A stretch of DNA of 64,000 bases from Tillus elongatus (lineage: Eukaryota; Arthropoda; Insecta; Coleoptera; Cleridae). A program made the position numbers and the translations under genes. The first letter of the stretch is position 1; every line of letters begins with the position of its first letter. Below are positions 1-15,335 of the stretch, in pieces. The DNA lies in assembly GCA_964006375.1 (NCBI GenBank), contig OZ023263.1, positions 138,096,063-138,160,062 of the forward strand. Reading direction: 5' to 3'. The notes under the pieces are model-generated. The model saw only the letters and a program-made list of their open reading frames with translations, made no database searches and was not told the origin of the DNA.

Positions 1-1738
<1,738 letters not shown>

Positions 1739-1799
1739 ATGTCGTTCCCAAATATGAGTGATTCGGATCAAAGCAATGATACCTGGGAAGATTTCTTCG
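1739..1799 (+). CDS. Candidate 5' coding exon of an unidentified host gene
   Basis: An open frame runs from a TAG at 1697-1699 to 1799, with in-frame ATGs at 1739 and 1754. It ends at a strong splice donor, G|GTGAGT, at 1800-1805. The encoded peptide after the second ATG is short and acidic (MSDSDQSNDTWEDFF), resembling the N-terminus of many small eukaryotic nuclear or cytosolic proteins, but I recognise no family. A CpG-rich patch lies about 200 bp upstream. No second exon is found; one would have to lie beyond the satellite and transposon DNA or in unassigned DNA. This is the only host-gene hint in the window, and it could be chance. Confidence 0.3.
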
Positions 1800-1805
1800 G
1801 TGAGT

Positions 1806-2440
1806 CTATAGGAGCTATTTTCGTTTTCACTTAAATATTGAACATGACATTTTTAAACACTGGGTTATTGTCTTTTATGTTTATTATCTACAGATGCTCA
1901 TTATGTATTGTTTGGTCGCCTTAACGGTACATGTCAGTAAAGTATAGGTGCTGTTTTAGCTGAAAACACAAAGTTTGATTAGGGTTAGGATTTATTTATC
2001 TTGAGCAGTTTGTAATTTAAATACCGATTATTGACAGCGGTGTTCAATTGTTTCCTATTTAATTAGGTATCGCTGTGAAAGCTGTCTGGTCATTTATTGT
2101 TATTCAATTTTATTAACATTTCAAAGGTTGAAATTGACACATTAATACCACACCATGGATCACCAAGTTCGTGTTGTATACCTATGTACTTAATATATAA
2201 CCAGATGTTACATAATAACGATCTTGTCTAGCGTTGAAAGAAAATAATTGCATCAACATATTGTACCTAGGTCACTTTACTAAGTGCAACCCATCCAATG
2301 TAAATAAATGTCATTCTAATGGTTTCAAAAAGTAGCAATCACTAGGGGGAAAAGTAATTTGCTGACCAAAGTTACTTATTTTAGCTGACCGACTACTTAT
2401 AGACTAAACTTTTCCATGAAACTCTATATCTTGGATGCCA
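1806..2440. other. Unassigned AT-rich DNA before satellite A
   Basis: No open frame or domain is recognised. From about 2370 the sequence begins to resemble degenerate satellite A ('gctaccagaaaagt', 'aggggtagtttactcttgag'), so the array boundary is gradual. If the candidate exon at 1739-1799 is real, this is the start of its intron. Confidence 0.4.
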
Positions 2441-4418
2441 CCTACCAGCCGCATCTGCTACCAGAAAAGTATTGAAAAACACCCCTATTTAGGGGTAGTT
2501 TACTCTTGAGTTTTTTTCATTTTTTAGTGCGACCAGAAAAAGTACCAATGCGACCAAGCTATAAATTTACACAGAATCACTGCTGGTACATATCTTTCAG
2601 CTACCAAAGTTTAACAAAAAAATATTCATATTTAAGGGTAGTTTACTCTTGAGGTTTTTTCATTTTTTAGTGCGACCAGAAAAAGTATGAACGCGACCAC
2701 GCTATAAATTTACACAGAACCACTGCTTGTGACTGCCTTTCCGCTACCCAAGTTTCACAAAAAAATATTAATATTTAGGGGTAGTTTACTCTTGAAGTTT
2801 TTTCATTTTTTAGTGCGACCAGAAAAAGTATGAATGCGATCAAGCTATTAATTTATACAGAATCACTGCTGGTAACTGTCTTTCCGCTACCGAAGTTTCA
2901 CAAAAAAATATTCATATTTAAGGGTAGTTTACTCTGGAGGTTTTTTTGTTTTTTAGTGCGACCAGAGAAAGTATGAATACGACGAAGCTATAAATTTACA
3001 CACAATCACTGCTGCCATCTGTCTTTCCGCTACCGAAGTTTCACAAAAAAATATTCATATTTAAGGGTAGTTTACTCTTGAGGTTTTTTTGTTTTTTAGT
3101 GCGACCAGAAAAAGTATGAATGCGACCAAGCTATTAATTTATACAGAATCACTGCTGGTAACTGTCTTTCCGCTACCGAAGTTTCACAAAAAAATATTCA
3201 TATTTAAGGGTAGTTTACTCTGGAGGTTTTTTTGTTTTTTAGTGCGACCAGAGAAAGTATGAATACGACCAAGCTATAAATTTACACACAATCACTGCTG
3301 CCATCTGTCTTTCCGCTACCGAAGTTTCACAAAAAAATATTCATATTTAAGGGTAGTTTACTCTTGAGGTTTTTTTGTTTTTTAGTGCGACCAGAGAAAG
3401 TATGAATGCGACCAAGCTATAAACTTACACAGAATAACTGCCGGTAAGTCTTTTTGCTGCCAAAGTGTCACAAAAAAATATTCATATTTAAGGGTAGTTT
3501 ACTGTTGAGGTTTTTTCGTTTTTTAGTGCGACCAGAGAAAGTATGAATGCGACCAAGCTATAAATTTACACAAAATCACTGCTGGCTACTGTCTTTCCAC
3601 TACCAAAGTTTCACAAAAAACTATTCATATTTAAGGGTAGTTTACTCTTGAGGTTTTTTCGTTTTTTAGTGCGACCAGAGAAAGTATGAATGCGACCAAG
3701 CTATAAATTTACACAAAATCACTGCTGGCTACGGACTTTCCGCTACCAAAGTTTCACAAAAAAATATTCATATTTAGGGGTAGTTTATTCTTGAAGTTTT
3801 TTCATTTTTTAGTGCGACCAGAAAAAGTATCAATGCGACCAAGCTATAAATTTACACAGAATCACTGCTGGCCACTGTATTTCTGCTACCAAAGTTTCAC
3901 AAAAAAATATTCATATTTAAGGGTTGTTTACTCTTGAAGTTTTTTCATTTTTTAGTGCGACCAGAAAAAGTATCAATGCGACCAAGCTATAAATTTACAC
4001 AGAATCACTGCTGGCCACTGTATTTCTGCTACCAAAGTTTCACAAAAAAATATTCATATTTAAGGGTTGTTTACTCTTGAGGTTTTTTCATTTTTTAGTG
4101 CGACCAGAGAAAATGTGAATGCGACCAAGCTATAAATTTACACAGAATCACTGCTGGTAACTGTCTTTCTGCTACCAAAGTTTCACTAAAAAATCTTCAT
4201 ATTTACGGGTTGTTTACTCCTGAGGTTTTTTCGTTTTTTAGTGCGACCAGAGAAAATGTGAATGCGACCAAGCTATAAATTTACACGGAATCACTGCTAG
4301 TAACTGTCTTTCCGGTACCAAAGTTTCACAAAAAAATATTCATATTTAAGGGTAGTTTACTCGTGAGGTTTTTTTGTTTTTTAGTGCGACCAGCGAAAGT
4401 ATGAATGCATGACCCTCT
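2440..4418 (+). repeat. Satellite A, left block, 143-bp tandem monomers
   Basis: About 14 tandem monomers. The anchor 'tgcgaccag' recurs at 2528, 2671, 2814, 2957, 3100 and 3243, exactly 143 bp apart. Each unit carries two TGCGACCA-type motifs, a 'tataaatttacac' block, a 'gctaccaaagtttcac' block and a poly-T stretch. The outermost unit is diverged and inner units are homogeneous, as expected for unequal exchange or gene conversion. Units at 2814-3100 and 3100-3386 form a two-monomer higher-order repeat. The block stops abruptly at 4418 where a LINE-containing segment intervenes, and resumes at 7811. Confidence 0.97.
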
Positions 4419-4515
4419 TAATTTTTCTCATCTTTAAGAAAACTCACTACTATTGATTTTGTGGAAACTGTTGGCTGCCATTGCTAAAAAAGGAAATAAC
4501 TATTTAAATAAGTTC

Positions 4516-7500
4516 TTTTTTTTATGTCAACAACACACCACGAGGGCTTACAGCCTAAATACTATCGTACCGTGGGTGTTGACAAGGAGGAAAGAGGCAG
4601 CTTGTTAATTCTGGACTTGAAGGTTTGGAGGTTCGGAGGAGAAGGAAAAACATGTGCCGGCAAGGAATTCCACAACTTGGAAGTCCTCGGGACAAAAGAG
4701 CGGCCATAACAAGATGTTCTATGTCTGGTGACCTCGACATTAAAAGGGTGCATTCGCTCTGTTCCCCTGGTAGATCTGCTGGGGGCAGCAGGTGGGGGAA
4801 TTATGGAGGAAAGCTCCTCTGAGCAGTGCCCGTGCAGATATCTATAAAAGAGAGAGAGGTCACCAACGGCACGTCGGTGGGCAAGGGATGGAAGCCTTTG
4901 GGCGACGGTAGGGTCACCGATGAGACGTATAGCTCTCTTTTGAATGGAGTCCAGGATAGCGAGTGTAGAAGCGGCAGCTGCACCCCAGATGTGGGAGCAG
5001 TATTCGAGGTTTGGCCTTATTTGTGAAGTGTATAAGGTATAGAGATTAGTTGGTGAAAAGTATTTACGAGCCCGGAAGAGGAAACCCAATTTCTTAGCAG
5101 CCGCTTCTGCAATTGATGTAACATGTTGGTGCCAATTAAGATTTCGATCCACAGAAATGCCAACAAGAGAAAAGGACTCATTACTTTGGATAACTTGGTT
5201 GTTCATTGTGATGGGTCTAGGGCTGCTGTATTTCTTGTGAGAAAGAAAGCAAGACTTAGTTTTGGTGGGGTTGAATTGTACAAGATTTCTACTTCCCCAG
5301 TCTAATATTTTTTGGAGGTCTACGGAGACAGAACCCTCCATGAGTCTGCGATCCTCATCTAATTGGGCTAAAGAGACAGGCTTAGAATATTGTATGTTTG
5401 AGTGGAGGGTGCTGTCGTCCGCGTGAACTGGGTTGGATGTGCTAGAGAGGAGGTCATTGATGTGGAGAAGAAACAAAGTAGGGGCTAAAGCTGAACCTTG
5501 AGGAACTCCTGCATTAATTGGATACAGTTTAGAGGAATGGCCATCCACAACAACAGATATGCTCCTGTTGGAGAGGAAATTTGCTGTCCAGGTACAAAGT
5601 TTTGGTGGTAGGCCATAGGCCGGAAGTTTATTAAGCAGCGCTGCGTGCCAGACCTGGTCGAATGCTTTGGATATGTCTAGAGCAACAATCTGGGATTCAC
5701 CATGTTGTTCCATAGACTTGTTCCAAGAATGGGTGACAAAGGAAAGGAGGTCGGCAGTCGATCTGCGCTGACGGAATCCATACTGCCTGTCGTGGATTAG
5801 ACTGTGTTTTTCAAGGAATTTTAGTAGTTCGGTGTTTATATACTTTTCCATCACTTTAGAGATGACTGAAAGGAGAGAAATAGGCCTGTAGTTGCTAGGA
5901 AGCGCTTTGGATCCTTTCTTGGGGATGGGTTGTACTCGAGCAGTTTTCCAGTTACTAGGGAATATGCCTTTATTGTAAGATATCTGAAACAGACGAGTCA
6001 GGACAGGAGCAAGTTCTGGTGGGCATTTTTTGAGAACAATTGCTGGGATCTCGTCAAGGCCAGAGGCTTTCCTGGTATTAAGAGAAGAGAGCATCTTTCG
6101 TACCTTTTTAGTTTTGAAAATGATATCAGTCATTTTATGCGCGACATTGGGGACTGTTGGTGGTTGAACATTTGGAGGTGGGTTGAGGGTAGAATTTCCG
6201 GCGAACAACGAAGCAAAAAGTTCAGCCTTGCCCAGGGCGGTATAAACAATTTCATCACCTGAGACAAGAGGTGGGAACGTGCTCTTGCAGAAATTATTCC
6301 CAATAGACTTAGCAAGAGTCCAAGGGTTTGCCGCCGTTGGAGCTTGAGAGGACTTTGTTTTTGATGTGGTTATTAAACGAGTTTTTTGCCTCAGAAAGAA
6401 TGCGGACATAGCGGTTTCTTGCGTCGTTGAATGCTTGACGATTTTCTTGACTGGGATTGTGTAGAAGCGTTTTGTGAGCTTTGACCTTTTCAAGTCTGGC
6501 CTTGTCACAGGATTAAAGAACCAGGGCTTTTGAGTGGCTGAAGAGGTTTTCTGTGTACGTGGAATAAATAATTCCATGCCAGCTTGGATAATTTCGGTGA
6601 CGTTTTGTGATATATCAGAGGGGTCAGGATGAGAGAAGCAGACAGACGCCCATGGAAATGAGGAAAAGTAATCCCGCATTTCGTCCCAGTTTGCGGAGTT
6701 GTAGTGCCAAACGATACGTGGGTGTGATGACTGTGTGACCTCGGGTTGCATTGCACAGGAAGCAGTGACCATGCCGTGGTCTGAGCGACCAAGGGGGGCG
6801 GTGACTGATATCTTATAGCATTCAGGATTTGTAGTAAGAAGGAGATCCAAGGGATTTGAGCTGTGTGTTGGGATACGAGGAAAGTAAGTAGGTTGCTGAA
6901 CCATATTGGCCAAAGAATTGCTGACTGCAAAGGCCTCCGCTGCTCTCCCTTGTGGATCGGTTTTTGAAGATCCTAGCCATTCCTTATTATGGACATTGAA
7001 GTCGCCAAGAATAGTGACCTCGGAGGAAGGATATTCAGAAATCAGATAGTCGGTTTTTTCAGAAAGGTAGTCAAAGAGCTGGACAAAGTTGTTGTCAGAA
7101 GGTGACCGGTAAATGCAACAGATGAATTTAGTTGCAGCCCTGAGAGAGAGTTTTATCCATAGTATGTGTTTTCTTCCAGCTTCTAAATTGGAAAGTCTGG
7201 TGCAGGGTAGATTGCTACGGACGTATGCGCACACGCCTCCATGCAATCTAAAGGCAGTAAGGAGCTCATACCCCTGGAAATTAAGTGATTAGTGGCTGTT
7301 TTGGCACTGATTTGGGTTTCGGTGAGGAAGAGGAGTTGGGGCCTGTTAGCCTGGAGGAAATGGTGGACGGAGTTCAGGTTAGAATTTAGGCCACATATAT
7401 TCGAAAAGGATATGTTAAATCTTGATGTTGGCGCCCCCTGTACACCCCTCTCCCGGAGATCCGAATGGAGGGGTATTTTGCCTCCGGAATATTTTATACA

Positions 7501-7640
7501 AGGAGGAGCCATCATCATTTTTGCTTATAAGGGAAACCGACTCATACACCAGAACCGGAAACGTCCGTTGGGACTTCACCGACCCCTTGATGTATGGGGT
7601 GGTACCTCCTCGGGCGTGAAAAAATCCTTTACTATTACAT
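4516..7640 (-). mobile_element. Jockey/CR1-like non-LTR retrotransposon inside satellite A
   Basis: A minus-strand LINE whose poly(A) tail appears as T8 at 4516-4523. It encodes an APE-type endonuclease followed by reverse transcriptase, with no RNase H seen. It interrupts satellite A: the array breaks off at 4418 and restarts at 7811 with about 30 bp of monomer missing. The flanking pieces 4419-4515 and about 7641-7810 are neither satellite nor recognisable LINE coding sequence; the right piece may be LINE 5' UTR. No clear target-site duplication was found. The 5' boundary is approximate. The clade (CR1 or Jockey) is inferred from general RT and C-terminal features, not from a tree. Confidence 0.85.
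4562..7518 (-). pseudogene. LINE endonuclease-reverse transcriptase ORF with frameshifts
   Basis: This encodes the enzyme for target-primed reverse transcription. The N-terminal endonuclease piece (7280-7518) carries the N.CGL start and the catalytic LTETQ motif. The frame then shifts near 7280 and continues as a long frame from about 7285 to 4562. In the long frame, counted from 7246, the GDFN motif is near residue 81, SDHG near 155, RT LDISKAFD near 523, GVPQGSALAP near 580, and the catalytic box near 608, which reads HADD rather than the usual YADD or FADD. About 57 residues (6330-6505) read better as LINE protein in the neighbouring frame, implying two compensating indels. The C-terminal tail (RTS...LWNSLP...FKSRI) is typical of these LINEs. 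Likely inactive unless the breaks are sequencing errors. Confidence 0.88.
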
Positions 7641-7810
7641 AAAGGAAAATTCCACTACCACCTGCTATGGATTGGATTGGATCACTGTCTACCCCTTTAA
7701 AAATAAGATTAATAAAGGGACTATCAATTGTCCAGTAGTTATGATTTTCGACATAGTAGGAGGATACAAAACATTTTCATCATTTTGCATCCATGCCTAT
7801 TGTTGTCACC

Positions 7811-10800
7811 GCTGGTAACTGTCTTTCCGCTACCAAAGTTTCACAAAAAATATTCATATTTAATGGTAGTTTACTCTTGAGGTTTTTTCGTTTTTTAGTG
7901 CGACCAGAGAAAGTATGAATGCGACCAAGCTATAAACTTACACAGAATCACTGCCGGTAACAGTCTTCTTGCTGCCAAAGTTTCACAAAAAAATATTCAT
8001 ATTTAAGGGTAGTTTACAATTGAGGTTTTTTCGTTTTTTAGTGCGACCAGAGAAAGTATGAATGCGACCAAGCTATAAATTTACACAAAATCACTGCTGG
8101 CTACTGTCTTTCCACTACCAAAGTTTCACAAAAAAATATTCATATTTAAGGGTAGTTTACTCTTGAGGTTTTTTCGTTTTTTAGTGCGACCAGAGAAAGT
8201 ATGAATGCGACCAAGCTATAAATTTACACAAAATAACTGCTGGCTACTGTATTTCCGCTACCAAAGTTTTACAAAAAAATATTCATATTTAAGGGTAGTT
8301 TACTCGTGAGGTTTTTTTGTTTTTTAGTGCGACCAGAGAAAGTATGAATGCGACCAAGCTATAAATTCACACAGAATCACCGCTCGTAACTGTCTTTCCG
8401 CTACCAAAGTTTCACAAAAAATATTCATATTTAAGGGTAGTTTACTCTTGAGGTTTTTTCGTTTTTTAGTGCGACCAGAGAAAGTATGAATGCGACCAAG
8501 CTATAAATTTACACAAAATCACTGCTGGCTACTGTATTTCCGCTACCAAAGTTTTACAAAAAAATATTCATATTTAAGGGTAGTTTACTCGTGAGGTTTT
8601 TTTGTTTTTTAGTGCGACCAGAGAAAGTATGAATGCGACCAAGCTATAAATTCACACAGAATCACCGCTGGTAACTGTCTTTCCGCTACCAAAGTTTCAC
8701 AAAAAATATTCATATTTAAGGGTAGTTTACAATTGAGGTTTTTTCGTTTTTTAGTGCGACCAGAGAAAGTATGAATGCGACCAAGCTATAAATTTACACA
8801 AAATCACTGCTGGCTACTGTATTTCCGCTACCAAAGTTTTACAAAAAAATATTCATATTTAGGGGTAGTTTATTCTTGAAGTTTTTTTAATTTTTTAGTG
8901 CGACCAGAAAAAGTATCAATGCGACCAAGCTATAAATTTACACAGAATCACTGCTGGCCACTGTCTTTCCGCTACCAAAGGTTCACAAGAAAATATTCAT
9001 ATTTAAGGGTAGTTTACTCTTAAGGTTTTTTTGTTTTTCAGTGCGACCAGAGAAAATGTGAATGCGACCACGCTATAAATTTACACATAATCATTGCTGG
9101 TCACTGTCTTTCTGCTACCAGAGTTTCACAAAAAAATATTCATATTTAAGGGTTGTCTACTCTTGAGGTTTTTTCGTTTTTTAGTGCGACCAGAGAAAAT
9201 GTGAATGCGACCAAGCTATAAATTTGCACAGAATCACTGCTGGTAACTGTATTTCCGGTACCAAAGTTTCACAAAAAAATATTTATATTTAAGGGTAGTT
9301 TACTATTGAGTTTTTTTCGTTTTTTAGTGCGACCAGAGAAAGTATGAATGCGACCAAGCTATAAATTTACACAGAATCACTGCTAGTAACTGTTTTTCCG
9401 CTACCAAAGTTTCACAAAAAAATATTCATATTTAAGGCTAACTTTACTCTTGAGGTTTTTTCGTTTTTTAGTGCGACCAGAGAAAGTATGAATGCCACCA
9501 AGCTATAAATTTACACAAAATCACTGCTGGCTACTGTCTTTCCGCTACCAAAGTTTCACAAAAAAATATTCATATTTAAGGGTTGTTTACTCTTAAGGTT
9601 TTTTCGATTTTTAGTGCGACCAGAGAAAATGTGAATGCGACCTAGCTATAAATTTACACAGAATCACTGCTGGTAACTGTATTTCCGCTACCAAAGTTTC
9701 ACAAAAGAATATTCTTATTTAGGGGTAGTTTATTCTTGAAGTTTTTTCATTTTTTAGTGCGACCAGAAAAAGTATCAATGCGACCAAGCTATAAACTTAC
9801 ACAGAATCACTGCCGGTAACAGTCTTCTTGCTGCCAAAGTTTCACAAAAAAATATTTATATTTAAGGGTAGTTTACTATTGAGGTTTTTTCGTTTTTTAG
9901 TGCGACCAGAGAAAGTATGAATGCGACCAAGCTATAAATTCACACAGAATCACCGCTGGTAACTGTCTTTCCGCTACCAAAGTTTCACAAAAAATATTCA
10001 TATTTAAGGGTAGTTTACTCTTGATGTTTTTTCGTTTCTTAGTGCGACCAGAGAAAGTATCAATGCGACCAAGCTATAAACTTACACAGAATCACTGCCG
10101 GCAACAGTCTTTTTGCTGCCAAGGTTTCACAAAAAAATATTCATATTTAAGGGTAGTTTACTCTTGAGGTTTTATTGTTTTTTAGTGCGACCAGAGAAAG
10201 TATCAATGCGACCAAGCTATAAATTTACACATAATCATTGCTGGTCACTGTCTTTCTGCTACTAAAGTTTCACAGAAAAATATTCATATTTAAGGGTTGT
10301 TTATTCTTGAGGTTTTTTCGTTTTTTAGTGCGACCAGAGAAAACGTGAGTGCGACCAAGCTATAAATTTACACAGAATCACTGCTGGTAACTGTCTTTCT
10401 GCTACCAAAGTTTCACTAAAAAATCTTCATATTTAAGGGTTGTTTACTCTTAAGGTTTTTTCGTTTTTTTTGCGACCAGAGAAAATGTGAATGCGACCAA
10501 GCTATAAATTTACACAGAATCACTGCTGGTAACTGTCTTTCTGCTGCCAAAGTTTCACAAAAAAAATATTCATATTTAAGGGTAGTTTATTCTTGAAGTT
10601 TTTTCATTTTTTAGTGCGACCAGAGAAAATGTGAATGCGACCACGCTCTAAATTTACGCAGAATCACTGCTGGCCACTGTCTTTCCGCTACCAAAGTTTC
10701 ACAAAAAAATATTCGTATTTAAGGGTAGTTTACTCTTGAGGTTTTTTCGTTTTTCAGTGCGACCAGAGAAAATGTGAATGCGACCAAGTTATAAATTTAC

Positions 10801-10909
10801 ACAGAGTTACTGCTGGTAACTGCCTTTCTGCTACCAAAGTGTCACAAAAAAATATTTATATTTAAGGGTTGTTTACTCTTGAGGTTTTTTCGTTTTTTAG
10901 TGCGACCAG
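7811..10909 (+). repeat. Satellite A, right block
   Basis: About 21-22 further 143-bp monomers in the same orientation as 2440-4418. They resume in mid-monomer at 'gctggtaactgtctttccgc'. Several near-identical two-monomer blocks are visible, for example about 8200-8480 against 8490-8770, sharing the variants 'actcgtgagg' and 'attcacacagaatcaccgc'. Small indels occur in individual units, such as the lost 'tag' before 'tgcgacc' near 10468. Confidence 0.97.
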
Positions 10910-11050
10910 CAGTGATTCCATGTAAATTTATAGCTTGGTCGCATTCATACTTTCTCTGGTCGCACTAAAAAACGAAAAAACCCCAAGAGTAAACTACCCT
11001 TAAATATAAATATTTTTTTGTGACACTTTGGTAGCAGAAAGGCAGTAAAA
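10910..11050 (-). repeat. Inverted terminal unit of satellite A
   Basis: At 10909 the array flips. The last roughly 140 bp are a satellite A monomer in reverse orientation, giving 'ctggtcgcactaaaaaacg' and later 'ggtagcagaaaggcagt'. With the unit at 10818-10909 it forms an inverted repeat with arms of about 90 bp and a spacer of about 45 bp, capable of a long hairpin. Satellite sequence ends at about 11050. Confidence 0.93.
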
Positions 11051-11149
11051 TTGTTGACTTTCCAGAAGAAGTTTGAATATAAATAACTACGCAAAGGAAG
11101 GAGAACAAAAGGTAAGAATAGTGTTACTGTGTATGTATGATACCAAAGT

Positions 11150-11690
11150 TTATGCATCAGCAGTCGATTTGTCAATAATTGTTCGGGAGCTAATCTGCAA
11201 ATTCACCCAGTTAAGTAAGTGTTCAAAACGAGCTCTGACATTCTGGAGCATTTGTGGAGTTGTTAGACGGCATTCTTCAACAATGCGTCGTCGTAATTCT
11301 TACAGAGACTCCGGTTCTGTTGCGTAAATTCTACTCTTTAAATGGCCCCATAGAAAGAAGTCTAAAGGAGTTAAATCCGGTGATCTAGGGGGCCACTCAA
11401 TAGCACCTCTACGCCCAATCCGTTCCTCTGGAAACTCTCTGTTCAAAAACTCCCTAACACGTGAAAAATGTGGAGGAGATCCATCTTGTTGAAACACTAA
11501 TTGATTTTCTTGATAGCGATCATCATTTTCAACAATGTCAATTAGTAGAGGGTAAACGATATTTTCTAGTAACTCCAAATACGTTTCGCGACTCAAATTG
11601 CCATCAAGAAAAATTGGTTCGGTTAAACGGTCTCCAAAAATCCAGTCCAGACATTCAATTTCTGTGGAGTTTTTAAACGATAGTTTGGTT
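11150..11690 (-). pseudogene. Tc1/mariner-type transposase fragment (DD40D)
   Basis: The C-terminal part of a cut-and-paste DDE transposase. The second catalytic Asp is in FQQDGSPPH and the third in SPDLTPLDFF, with 40 residues between them. That spacing resembles the rosa-like DD41D group rather than DD34D mariner or DD34E Tc1. The frame is open from about 11675 but has an internal TAA at 11300-11302; homologous sequence (RRRIVEECRLTTPQML) continues past it in the same frame to about 11150. The N-terminal DNA-binding region and terminal repeats are missing, so this is a decayed remnant. A second related transposase lies near 43.5-44.2 kb. Confidence 0.88.
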
Positions 11691-11793
11691 TAAATGTTTG
11701 TACTTGGATAATAAAAAAACACAAGACAATATTCAACCAAAAAACAACACATTATTATAACAACAACCTTAAAGCACCACCAATATTACATGA

Positions 11794-12488
11794 ATAATAA
11801 AAATACACAAAACGGGATACCCAATAAGACCACTCATCAACTTCAAAGATGCCTCTTCATACAAAATAGCAAAATTTAACATAAAAAACTCCATAGAACT
11901 AGTGCATAAATTAGAAAACATAAACAAAAACACAAGACTAGCCTCATTCGAACTAACAAATATGTACACCAATATACCAATTAACGAAACCACAAATATA
12001 ATCGAAAATAAAATGCAAAATAACAACAAAAAACAACAAATCAACGAAATCTTAAACCTCATATTAAAACAAAATTACTTTGAGTTCAACGGAGAATACT
12101 ACATCCAAGAAGACGGACTACCAATGGGATCTCCACTATCAAGCATCATGGCAGAAATATACATACAACAGTTAGAAGATAAAATCAACACCATCATAAA
12201 AGAAACAGACCCAAACATCAAATGGATAAGATACGTCGATGATATATTAATAATATACGACAATGAAAAAACCAACATAGACAATATTTTCGAAAAAATA
12301 AACCAAATCAACAACATAAAATTTACAATAGAAAAAGAATTAAACAACACCATAAGCTTCCTAGATTTAACACTAATCAGTAAAGAAAACCAGATTGAAA
12401 ACAAAATATACAGAAAACCTACACAAACAGACATCAGTATACCTAAACACTCAATACACCCACACACACACAAAACAACCAACAGCAT
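11794..12488 (+). pseudogene. Penelope-like reverse transcriptase, 5'-truncated
   Basis: RT core of a Penelope-like element, the class related to telomerase RT. Motifs in order: IHKTGYPIRPLINF (about 11800-11840), SFELTNMYTNIP (about 11945), GLPMGSPLSSIMAEIY (about 12115) and the catalytic RYVDDIL (about 12230), followed by the thumb-region YRKPTQTD (about 12410). The catalytic Asp pair is intact. The frame opens after a TGA at 11791-11793, so the N-terminus is missing or shifted. The protein is broken after HTHKTT at about 12488 by the inserted LINE and resumes at 15336. Confidence 0.9.
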
Positions 12489-13465
12489 CCTTGAAAATTA
12501 GACTACATATTGAGAGCTCAATATTTACAGCAGAATTGTTGGCCATTGAGAAAGCTGTAGAGTGGGCATATAAAAAAGAAATAAAAAATTCCATAATTAT
12601 AAGTGATTCTCAGTCGGCATTAGGAGCAATTAAAAGCAGCCACTATGACAATAAAATAAACGAGATAGTGAAAAATATCAGACAAATTTGCTACAATGGT
12701 AAAGATAATATGATAGTTAAATTTCTCTGTGTTAAGGTCACAGTACAATTAAAGGCAATGAAACAGATATGTTAGCAAAAGAAGCCAGAAATCAAACACA
12801 AATAGAATGCATAAAGGTCCCATCTACAGACTTTGTTAAACATAGCAAAACAAAAAACAGAACACTTTGGGAAAAAGAATGGGTGAAATACACAGAAAAA
12901 TCTAATAACAGGTATAAATTATTACATCCAAAATTACCAAAAAAATTTGAACTTAATTATTTACACGAAAATGAGAGAAACATATTAATAACCACAATTA
13001 GAATTAATATTAACCATGGCAGATTTCGAGCACACTTAAATCGGCTTGGAATAGAATCGACACCCTACTGTAACTGTGACGGAGACTCGATATGTGATTT
13101 ATAACACATCGTACTTTCATGCAGCTTGTATGCAAATCAACGCAAAACACTTATGCATTCGTTGATGAAAACAGTAGAAATACAGTTTCCTCTCAACCTA
13201 AATTATATACTTAGTTTTAAGAATAAAAAAGTATTGATCCTGTTATGGGGATATTTTAAAAATATAGGTATAGTATTATAAATTATTGTATATATTTAAG
13301 TACGCTGTTGTTAGTTTATAGTGATAAGTAAAACACATGTAAATATAGCATAAGCTTTCCGTCTGTTTGTCCTATTGTACTACCTTCTCAATCCGTGGCC
13401 TGTCAGTGTGTTGATGAGCCTTGGTGGGTCCCTAGGCGATAATGTGTCCCAGTCTATCCCAAAAA
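12489..13465 (+). mobile_element. 5'-truncated I-like LINE with RNase H
   Basis: The 3' end of a non-LTR retrotransposon inserted into the Penelope-like element. It starts inside the RNase H domain, runs through a Cys-rich C-terminus (TPYCNCDGDS) and ends at an A-rich tail from about 13458. Severe 5' truncation is usual for target-primed reverse transcription. An RNase H after RT points to the I/Ingi/LOA/R1-related groups. Satellite-like (TA)n and (GT)n tracts follow its tail directly. Confidence 0.75.
12503..13104 (+). pseudogene. LINE RNase H domain and C-terminus, frameshifted
   Basis: RNase H degrades the RNA strand of the RNA-DNA hybrid. Visible residues are the catalytic Glu in SIFTAELLAIE, an Asp in IISDSQSALGAI, and a later Asp in GNETDMLAKEA. 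The first catalytic Asp is lost to the 5' truncation. The frame shifts near 12735, between the FLCVK and GHSTIKGN segments. The following C-terminal region (WEKEWVKYTE, NHGRFRAHL, YCNCDGDS) matches the tail seen after RNase H in such LINEs. Downstream to 13285 the coding pattern fades. Confidence 0.8.
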
Positions 13466-13535
13466 AAAAGAAACAAAAAAACAACATAAAAAAAACAAAA
13501 AACAAAACAAAACAAAATAAAAAACAAGATGTATT

Positions 13536-15149
<1,614 letters not shown>

Positions 15150-15335
15150 GTGTATATATGGGTGTGTATATATGTAAGATATCAATTATTAACATGACCA
15201 ATAGGTATAGTAAATATAAATAACCTTCAACTCCAACTCAAAAATCTGTGGTGAATGAACTACAAGTTCGTGCCAACCCGAGTGTTTGAGTGTTTACACT
15301 CACTCACTCAAATTCAACTCAAGTCAACTCAACTG

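Noticed and set aside
2440..10909. CRISPR-like array
   Set aside because: Units are contiguous 143-bp satellite monomers without unique spacers, in a eukaryotic context.
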